Shown: piece after piece, positions 56,090 to 64,000 of the stretch | How positions within the stretch are numbered: the stretch's first letter is position 1 | How the letters are laid out: each line of letters begins with the position of its first letter | Source: Zygnema cylindricum | Lineage: Eukaryota; Streptophyta; Zygnematophyceae; Zygnematales; Zygnemataceae | Assembly: GCA_037447655.1 (NCBI GenBank) | Contig: JBBHKE010002640.1 | Location: forward strand, 670,696-734,695 | DNA: 64,000 nucleotides | Direction of reading: 5' to 3' | Position numbers and translations under genes: made by a program | Notes under the pieces: generated by a model | The model's database searches: none | The model's input: only the letters and a program-made list of their open reading frames with translations | Told to the model about the DNA's origin: nothing

Positions 56090-57852
56090 ATGTACTGAAG
56101 TGTAATCAGTGATTGTGATGTATGGCATAAACGTTTAGGACAAGTGAATTATGACAGATTAGAAAAGATGGTAAATCACAAAATGGTGGAAGGTGTAAAA
56201 ATTAGTCAAAAACCAGCATGAAATGTATGTGATGGTTGTGCAATGGGAAAAATCCATAAGTTGCCTTTCCCATAATACCATCGACAGGTATTAGGCTCGC
56301 TTGGTTGCTAAGGGATATAATCAAAAGGAGGGGATAGATTATCAAGAAACATTTTCACCGGTTGTAAGGTTTCCATCTGTATGCATCTTACTTACATTAG
56401 CTGCCATATAAGATTTTGACATCTACCAAATGGATGTAAAAACTGCATTTTTGCATAGTGATTTTGATGATGTCATTTATATGAAGCAGCTAAAGGGTTA
56501 TGAGGAAGCAGGAAAATAAAATCTTGTGTGCAGACATTTGAAATATTTGTATGGCCTAAAAAAGGCCCCTAGGCAATAGAACCAAAAGTTAGATGAGTTC
56601 TTGACAAGGTTCGGATTTACTAGAATTAGTTCAGATCATTGAGTGTTTGTGAAATGTGGTGATAATCTTGATGAGGTGATATTCATTGCTGTGTATGTTG
56701 ATGATTTGCTGCTAATTAATAGGAACAAAGAAGGAATTGCTAGAGTAAAACACACTCTTAATTCAAAATTTGAAAATGAAAGATTTAGGTGAGGCTAAAT
56801 ACATTCTTGTATTGAAAAGTAAGCTTTAGTAAGTCTTAGAAATTTGAGTCTAGGACTTTGAATATTTTTGGAATACCAACTGTTAAATATTGACCAAATT
56901 TAGTGTGGAATTTTGTAGTATCTACACGAATTTTTATCTTTAGGTAAATTAGTGTGTAGGGCCGCCATTAAATGTGGACGTGATAAGAATCACCCGGAAT
57001 TTTAGGGTATAGATATTGTTAGTGGACAATTATGGTCGAAACACTTAGATTTTTGTCAATATGATGTGTGGTGAACCCTGTACATACGTTTTAGATGTTT
57101 TCTAAATCTTTTGAGTATTTACTTCAATTAGGAATGATCAGTTTCACACAAAATGTACATTCAACACAGAGTTTAAAAAAAAAAAAAAAGCACTAAGTGC
57201 ACTTTAAGTTGTTTTTCTGTTCCATTGTCCTTATTTTTGGCTGTGGTATATGTTTGTCTGGTTGTAGGACATCTCTCACTTAAAGCTACATATTTTACGA
57301 CATAAATCTAGTCAAATAGGTATAACTCTTTGGGTTTGCATCTGCGGCCATGTCTACTAATGGCTCAATCCCTGCAAGTGCAAGTGTGACGCCTAGTGGG
57401 AGTAGAACACAGCCAAGTTAGAACGCCCATGACCTTCGACATCTTGGAATACAAGTTGAAAGAGATAGAGAAAAGAAAATCATTAGGCTAACTCAAAAAG
57501 AAGTAATGGGAAACATGTTGGAAAAATTTGGTTTGGCTGATTCCAAAGGTTGTGCAACTCCTATGGAGTATAAGCAAAAACTTAAAGGAATGGAGCATGA
57601 GTTTGGAGTCATAATAGATGAGGAACTTTGGGCAGAAGAAGAAAAATATATGTCGTAAGTACCTTACAGACAAGTAGTAAGAAGTCTGATTTACTTCATG
57701 AATTGTACTAGCCCCGATATAGCTGCAGCCGTTGGTGTATTGAGCATAAGTCTACAAAATCCACGAAAAAGAGATTGGGAGGCAGCAAAAAGGGTCTTAA
57801 GATATCTTGTTAGGACTAGAAATCTTTGGCTTACTTTGGGAGGGGACAAAGT
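56090..57852 (+). pseudogene. Second family B internal remnant, deletion-ridden
   Basis: Starts in the integrase zinc-binding region (equivalent to 52.63 kb), jumps at ~56.27 kb from HKLPFP to the RT segment [13 protein letters not shown], loses the integrase core, then carries YVDDLLLIN at 56.70 kb, is split by the solo LTR at 56810-57441, and resumes with QVERDREKKIIRLTQKE up to the RNase H start (WLTLGGDKV) at 57852, where E58 begins. Reading left to right, family B is LTR-internal-LTR-internal, as expected after unequal recombination. Confidence 0.82.
56810..57441 (+). mobile_element. Solo LTR of family B with TSD TCTTG
   Basis: 632 bp from TATTGAAAAG to CCTTCGACA, flanked by TCTTG at 56805-56809 and 57442-57446, inside RT sequence whose frame rejoins when the LTR is removed (KYIL then GIQVERD). 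This proves the family B LTR begins with TATTG and ends after the gag segment NAHDL. Confidence 0.9.
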
Positions 57853-58901
57853 TGTAGAAACTAATGGTTTTATTAGTATTTTCTAGGTCTGAAAAGAAAT
57901 ATAGAAGTCGAGGCAGTCTATCTCTAACTTCTCTCTCCAACTCTCAAACTTGTCGCAGTCACTGAGAAATTGGAGAGGAAGGTAGAGCCATGGCTACCTT
58001 GGCTATCCTGAGGTTTACGGGAATTTTATATTAGGGTTTATATATTTAATTAAAAGGTGTGTGCCGGCGGCAAGATTTGATCCTTTTACCTGCCGGCCGG
58101 CAGACACGAAGTAGCCGGTAGTCTTAGCCGTTTCATCTAGCGGTAGTGTTACTTAGCATATAGTTTGATAATTATTTAGATATGTATACAAGCGATAAAC
58201 CATTAAACTAGAATTAATTACGGGATACATAGATCCAGTAATATGTAATGTACGACTTACGGTACGGACATAAATCAGTACCGCGCATTTGTTTCGTAAA
58301 TGAAACAAATACCGCGCATGTATTTATTACGGCTACGATTAAAGCCGAATTTAATCGGACGGCCGGGATTAGCGCCGAGATCGCGGAGGAAGATTTCGGC
58401 GGTTTGTGGCCATCGCCACATCGGATGACGCGTGGCAAAATTCCGTTGGATTGTGGAAACTCCGGAGATTATGGCACCGAATCCGGATTTGACATGTGTC
58501 GACATTTTGGCCATGTCGTACAATGTCCGTACATAAAGTACACCGGCAGCTGTACTTTTGCGTACGGAACTCAATTCTGATTGGTTCCGTACATCAGTAG
58601 ATAGAGTCTGTGAGAGAGATAGGACTTAGAAAAATTAGAAGATAGGACCCTCTCTCCCAGAGAGCTTCTGTACAAAAGGTCAACTTTGACCCTCCATAAC
58701 TTAATGCTCAGGGGAGCAAATTCAGAGATTCTTTTTGCTATCGACTTAGGGGAGTCTTGTCTTCACAGGGGTGAAGTTGGTCAGAGTTTTTGTCTGCCAG
58801 GGTGGCAGTTATTTTTGCTTAAACACAAAGGGGTCAGGATTATCCTAGAGGCTTCTTGGAAGCTGTCCACTCTGAGGACTTATGGAGGTCTCAGAGTTTC
58901 A
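57853..58901 (+). mobile_element. 5' LTR of young copia element E58 (LTR-A)
   Basis: 1049 bp from TGTAGAAACT to GAGTTTCA. Contains a tRNA-like block (58.06-58.14 kb, reverse sense), a GTAC-rich block (58.51-58.60 kb), a GATTGG CCAAT-type box (58579), a CTCTCTCCCAGAGAG hairpin (58.65 kb), and the gag ATG at 58882. Left flank AAAGT (57848-57852) is the candidate TSD; the right partner is outside the window. It agrees with the 3' LTR base for base over most of its second half. Confidence 0.9.
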
Positions 58902-59856
58902 CGTTATGGGCCCACCCTCTAGGGTACCAATATTTAATGGAACTGGCTTCATATACTGGGAAAGTATGATGATAGGAGCTCTATGCGAAAAAAGGTTTTG
59001 GGGGATAGTGAGTGGACGATTGGGGCGTCCATCAAGTCTTGGAATTCCTCCAGGGTTTAAAGGAAGCAGATTCACCAGGAAAGAGGATTCACCTTCAACG
59101 GAGGAAACAAAGGAAGGAGAAGTGGTGGACTAAGGAAAGGAGAAGGAGGCGACCACACCAATAGCAACTGGTTTAGCATTCATGTCACCTATTCCGAGGA
59201 ACGAGGAGAATGATACTGAAACCTGGGACTTCAACAATATGGCGGCAAAGCACTTCATCCTACGCCATCTCACTCAAGGACTTGCATGTCCTCATTTGCA
59301 GGTAGAGAGGGCATCCGATCTTTGGATGGCTCTCATAGAGAGGTACCGAAGTGGTACGATTCAGCAACAACAGTTGGCTGATCAGAAAGTTAATGAGTAT
59401 GTATACAAAGGGGGAAATATGTTGGATTTTTGCAATGAGCTTGCTACACTCTTCATGGAGCTACAGAGTGCGGGAAAAGATTTTAGTGAAAAAGAAAAGG
59501 TTAACTGTTTACTGATGAAGTTACCTGATGAGTTCGTGAACATAGTCAACCGTGTGCAGGACTTGCCGGACTCAAGGTGGATATGGAACTCAGTGGTAGG
59601 GATGATTCTCGTTCGAGAGAATACGATTGAGATCCGAAGGGGAGGAAAGAGTGGCCAAGCCTTGGCAACAGCGACCGATTGGAGGAACAAGAATTCCCGG
59701 AAACCAGTCAGAAACTATGGGGGTAGGGAGCGGGAAAAACAGGTTGGCGAGTTCGAACCAAGGGCTCCCAAAGGTTTATGTCATTTTTGTAAGAAACCTG
59801 GGCACTATATGGCAGAGTGCATCAAGCTAACCGAGCTTCGGTTAAAGGAGGGGTAG
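58882..59856 (+). pseudogene. E58 gag
   Basis: Capsid/nucleocapsid part of the copia polyprotein. It starts MEVSEFHVMGPPSRVPIF; the first six codons and part of the seventh are inside the LTR. The middle (ETWDFNNMAAKHFILRHLTQ onward) matches the retrotransposon gag domain typical of copia, and the zinc knuckle CHFCKKPGHYMAEC lies at 59779-59820. One in-frame TAA at 59131 breaks it after 83 codons, and TAG at 59854 separates it from pol in the same frame. E1 has coding sequence at the second position, so both look like point mutations rather than normal gag stops. Confidence 0.9.
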
Positions 59857-61284
59857 ACCGGTGGTACCCCGAGAGGAAAGAAAAAGGCCCTTGTCACACA
59901 CGTACTTGAGGCGGAATCCGAGGACGAGGACGATGAGCTCCTTTTGGATGAGGAGTTGGAGGCGAAAACTGAGGTTGAAATTCCACGAAGGCAGAAATGT
60001 GCTTACGGTGGATTGAAAGGTGAAGCAGGCTGGATTATAGATTCAGGTGCCTCAATGCACATGTGTAAGGATAGACACCTGTTCACTAAGATAAGAAAGA
60101 TTCCCACCGTAGAGATAGAGTACGGGGATGGGAGGATAGTCACCACTACTCTTGTAGGATCGATAGATCTGAAAGTGTTAGTTGAAGGAAAGACATCCAT
60201 ATTAACATTCTCCGATGTATTGTTTATTCCGGAGCTGAACAAAAACCTTATCTCTACATCAGTATTAGATGATAAGGGTTTTTTCACTAGCACTAGGGAA
60301 GGAGTCTTTACTGCTAGTTTTGAGGAGGATGTCTATTTCATTGCTGAGAAAGGTAGCCATGGGATGTTTAGGCTGATCTTAAGTAATGAAACGAAGAAAC
60401 TTTATTATGCTGGTGTTCATGATATTATGATGTGGCATAAGAGGCTTGGGCATGTGAATCTAGATAAGTTAAGAGAGATGAAAAAGATGGGAGTGGTGGA
60501 AGGGATTCAGTTCAGTGAGAGTGATGATATAAGTGATTGTAGTGGGTGTGCTCAAGGTAAAGCACACAGATTACCCTTTCCAAAAACAGCCACATACAAG
60601 GGAGAAAAACTTCTAGATCTAGTACACACAGATATTTGGGGACCGGCTAGAGTGCCCTCACCGGGGGGGAAGAGATTTATGATGACTATAACTGATGATT
60701 GGTCTCGGTATTCCCGAGTATATTTTTTGAAAAACAAGTCAGAAGCTGAGGACTGTTTTAGACAATATAAAGCATGGAGCAAAAAACTCCATGAAACTCC
60801 AATCAAGAGAGTAAGGAGTGACAATGGTGGAGAGTATACTTCTAACCAGTTTGAGGATTTTTTGAGGGAAGATGGGGTTCAACACCAAAAGACAGTGCCA
60901 GAAAATCCTGAACAGAATGGGGTAGCTGAAAGGTTAAATAGAACACTAAGTGATAGTGCTAGAAGTATGTTGTCGGATAAGAAGATAGGAAAAAGGTTTT
61001 GGGCAGAAGCAATGAACTGTGCTAATTACCTCAAAAATAGAGTTCTTACTTCAGCTATAAAAGATCAAACACCTTATGAGAGATGGACAGGCCGGAAACC
61101 AGACTTATCTCATTTAAAGGTTTTCGGCAGTCAAGTATTCAGTCTAGATACAGATCGGTAAAATTGGAAGCTAGATCCTAAAGGAAAACCGGGATACTTA
61201 TTAGGATATGATGAGGATGTTAAAGGATATAGAGTTTATGATCTAAAAAGAGAAGATATAATCTTAGTAAAGCATCTAGTAGTT
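59857..61284 (+). pseudogene. E58 protease and integrase
   Basis: Same frame as gag. An acidic linker (EAESEDEDDELL) leads to the aspartic protease WIIDSGASMHMC (60031-60066, DSGA at 60040-60051). The integrase zinc finger has H..H in WHKRLGHVN and C..C in CSGCAQGK (60.43-60.56 kb). The catalytic D, D, E are in HTDIWGP (60.63 kb), RSDNGGEY (60.82 kb) and NPEQNGVAER (60.91 kb). A single TAA at 61159 interrupts the integrase C-terminal region (DTDR stop NWKLD; E1 has a lysine there). No frameshift. Confidence 0.93.
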
Positions 61285-63240
61285 ATGGATGAAGGAAAGT
61301 CTGTGGATCCCTTCAAATATACAAAGTCAGTAAAAATCAGATTTGAGTCAGAAAATTCTGATGACTTTGAGCTTCCTAACTATCCAGGTTTTAGAGACGA
61401 TGACATTCTTGCAGGAACAAATCAGACCGAAAAGGACTCGGCTGTGGAAACTCCAGTGAGAACTCTACTCGAAGCGGAAGACGTGGTGGAAATTGATTCG
61501 GAATCAAGGGATAGGGGAGAAGCCGAGTTTGTTCGAAAGAATCCACGAGAACCATCTATTCCGGCCTCAGATTTTGAGGGAGGGAGGAGAAGTAGCAAAA
61601 GACTGCAAGAAAAACAGGTTAATAACAAGGTAACTAAACTATCTCATCAAGATGAACCTCAAACTTATCGAGAGGCGATGACTTGTCCAGAAAGAAACCG
61701 GTGGAAGACAGCCATCAATGAGGAGATGGCTTCAATCATGGCAGCCGATACTTGGGAGCTGGTGGACTGTCCACCTAACCAAAAACCAATCGGTTGTAAG
61801 TGGGTTTTCAAACTGAAACTGAACCCAGATAACACAATCGAGCGCTACAAGGCCAGATTAGTGGCAAAGGGATTTACACAAAAGGAAGGAATTGACTACG
61901 AGGAAACCTTTGCCCCGGTGGTCAGATTTCCCTCCGTCCGCATACTTCTCAGTTTAGCAGCGGCGGAAGACATGGAAGTGTACCAGATGGACATCAAAAC
62001 AGCCTTTTTGCATGGAGAATTAGAAGAGGAGATCTTCATGCGACAACCCGAAGGGTTTGTGGAAGAAGGAGAGGAGAGTAAGGTATGCCGGCTGATGAAA
62101 TCTCTTTATGGTTTGAAACAGGCGCCCCGACAGTGGAATAAGAAGCTTGATGAGTTTCTTACCGGTCTAGGATATATTCGGATCAGCTCAGATCACTCAA
62201 TCTATGTTTTCGAAGATGAGGAAGGTTTTATATTTATTGCAATTTATGTTGATGATTTGCTTGTTTTAAGTAAATCAATGGAAAAAATTAATAAACTGAA
62301 AACCGATCTTAAGGGGAGATTTGAAATGAAGGATATGGGGGAAGCAAAATATATTTTGGGAATTCAAGTAGAGAGAGACCGAAAAAGAAAAATTATAAGA
62401 TTGACTCAAAAGGAAGCAATAGGAAACATGCTTGAAAAATTTCAAATGGATAAAGCTAATAGTTGCACAACTCCAATGGAATTGAAGAAGGGAAGTGAGG
62501 GGAGTGAGGAAGAAGGAGTCATAGTCTTAGACGAGGAATTATCTCATGAAGAACAGAAGTTCATGCAGACTATTCCTTACAGGCAAGTAGTGGGAAGTCT
62601 AATCTATTTTATGAATTGTACCCGGCCGGATTTAGCTGCAGCTGTAGGAGTGCTGAGTAGAAGTCTAAATGCTCCCACTAAGAAGGATTGGGAGGCAGCT
62701 AAGAGAGTCCTTAGATACTTGGTAGGAACTAGAGATCTATGGTTGCATTTGGGTGGGGAGAATACTGACATCACTACTTGGAGTGATGCCAGTTATGGTG
62801 ATGCTCCGATGAGGAGATGTACTTCTGGATATGTATTATATGTGGGTGATGGGGCTTGCTGTTGGAGTAGCAAACAGCAAAAGGTTATTGCTCAGTCCAC
62901 CATGGAGGCTGAGTATATGGCCTCTTGCTCTGCTGTAAAAGAATTGATGTGGGTCAAGTCTTTGCTTGGTGAGCTTGGTCACCTTAAGAGTGGTGTGCAG
63001 AAAATATTTTGTGATAATCAGGCAGCAATCGCTATTTCTGCCAATCCTAAACACCATTTTAAAGCCAAACACATGGACATCAGACTCAGCTTTGTTAGAG
63101 AGAAAGTAGAAAACAAAATAATCAGTTTAGAGTACAGACCAGATAGTGAGATGGTAGCAGATATGATGACCAAACCAGTGCCTTCCCCTAAGCTAATTTT
63201 CTGCTAGGAGAAGTGTGGTCTGAAATTAAAGATTGACTAG
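61285..63240 (+). pseudogene. E58 reverse transcriptase and RNase H
   Basis: Continues the same frame from MDEGKSVDPFKY. RT begins near 61.74 kb (ADTWELVDCPPNQKPIGCKW), with ERYKARLVAKGFTQKEG, MDIKTAFLHGELEEEI and the catalytic YVDD at 62245-62256. RNase H has TWSDASYGD (62.78 kb), TMEAEYMAS, CDNQAAIAI and HMDIRLSFVREKV. TAG at 63205 replaces the arginine found in E2 (CREECGLK); the natural stop is TAG 63238-63240. With only four stops and no frameshift in 1452 codons this is the youngest element here, and its relatives elsewhere may be active. Confidence 0.93.
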
Positions 63241-63253
63241 AAAATAAAGGGAG
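63241..63253 (+). other. Polypurine tract of E58
   Basis: AAAATAAAGGGAG immediately precedes the 3' LTR start TGTAGAAATT, in the position needed for plus-strand priming. One A replaces a G relative to E2. Confidence 0.8.
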
Positions 63254-64000
63254 TGTAGAAATTAATGGTTTTTAAGTATTTTCTAGGTCTGAATAGAAAT
63301 AAAGAAGTCGAGGCAGTCTATCTCTAACTTCTCTCTCCAACTCTCAAACTTGTCGCAGTCACTGAGAAATTGGAGAGGAAGCTAGAGCCATGGCTACCTT
63401 GGCTATCTTGAGGTTTACGGGAATTTTATATTAGGGTTTATTTCTTTAATTAAAAGGTATGTGCCGGCGGCAGGATTTGATCCTTGTACCTACCGGCCGT
63501 CAGACCGGATATAGCCGCTAGCCTTAGCCGTTTAGTCTAGCGGTAGTGTTACGTAGCATATAGTTTGATATTTATTTAAATATGTATACGTGCGATAAAC
63601 CATTTAACTGAAATGAATAACGGGATACATAGATCTAGTAATATATAATGTACGACTTACGGTACGGACACAAATCAGTACCGCGCATTTGTTTTGTAAA
63701 TGAAACAAATACCGCGCATGTATTTATTACGGCTACGATTAAAGCCGAATTTAATCGGACGGCCGGGATTAGCGCCGAGATCGCGGAGGAAGATTTCGGC
63801 GGTTTGTGGCCATCGCCACATCGGATGACGCGTGGCAAAATTCCGTTGGATTGTGGAAACTCCGGAGATTATGGCACCGAATCCGGATTTGACATGTGTC
63901 GACATTTTGGCCATGTCGTACAATGTCCGTACATAAAGTACACCGGCAGCTGTACTTTTGCGTGCGGAACTCAATTCTGATTGGTTCCGTACATCAGTAG
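63254..64000 (+). mobile_element. 3' LTR of E58, cut by the window edge
   Basis: First 747 bp of the LTR, ending in the GTAC-rich block. The first ~370 bp differ from the 5' LTR at many sites, while the last ~370 bp differ at only a handful. The expected end (GAGTTTCA) and TSD lie ~300 bp beyond the window. Confidence 0.9.

Noticed and set aside
57170-57190. Poly(A) tail of a retrotransposed transcript
   Set aside because: The A run lies inside the solo LTR-B at a position where other copies have a shorter purine-rich sequence; it is a local slippage product.
1-64000. CRISPR array, bacterial operon, endogenous virus
   Set aside because: No evenly spaced short repeats with unique spacers, no operon-like gene packing, and no envelope, movement-protein or coat-protein genes; the polyproteins have the copia order PR-IN-RT-RH.

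Overview
This is a retrotransposon-rich stretch of a nuclear plant-type genome. Evidence: Ty1/copia elements, a retroelement primer-binding site close to plant initiator tRNA-Met, spliced genes with GT-AG introns, TWA-target MITEs and LINE fragments. A non-seed land plant or streptophyte alga is my guess from the LINE type and the reductase family; the sequence does not prove it. There is no tRNA gene, rRNA, CRISPR array or bacterial operon.

Layout. 0-12 kb: nested Ty1/copia elements of one family (LTR-A). They are an old minus-strand copy entering from the left edge (E1), an interrupted LTR, a solo LTR, and a plus-strand deletion derivative (E2) with another solo LTR inside its pol. 12-14 kb: unrecognised spacer, then a repeat also found around a LINE copy. 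14.5-40 kb: three tandem minus-strand copies of one six-exon gene for an NAD(P)-dependent reductase of the DFR/CCR/aldehyde-reductase (extended SDR) family. Copy 1 (14.5-17.6 kb) has lost exons 1-2 next to an LTR fragment. Copy 2 (26.0-32.2 kb) is complete in reading frame but has a mutated acceptor before its last exon. Copy 3 (33.9-40.0 kb) is a recent partial duplicate of copy 2 with the same lost acceptor, a second mutated acceptor and a truncated last exon. Between copies 1 and 2, and inside the last intron of copies 2 and 3, lie members of a 0.7-1.0 kb DNA-transposon family (TIR GGGTACGTCCC, TSD TTA/TAA). 40.9-42.0 kb: a tandem array of a second MITE family (TIR CATAGTTCAAAAGTAGG, TSD 8-9 bp). 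42-50.7 kb: two LINE 3' portions in opposite orientation, a solo LTR-A with TSD, a divergent LTR, and a paralogue of the 21.1-25.5 kb spacer. 50.7-57.9 kb: a second copia family (LTR-B, termini TATTG...CAACA) as LTR-internal-LTR-internal, with a solo LTR-B inserted. 57.9-64 kb: a young LTR-A element (E58) with one gag-pol frame broken by four stops.

The most interesting points: in both copia families the gag start codon lies inside the LTR, as in yeast Ty1, shown here by target-site duplications of solo LTRs. The reductase array carries a different lesion set in each copy, and in copies 2 and 3 only a reading-through of the last intron would give an open frame. Several MITE insertions are proven by paralogous empty sites within this same window.
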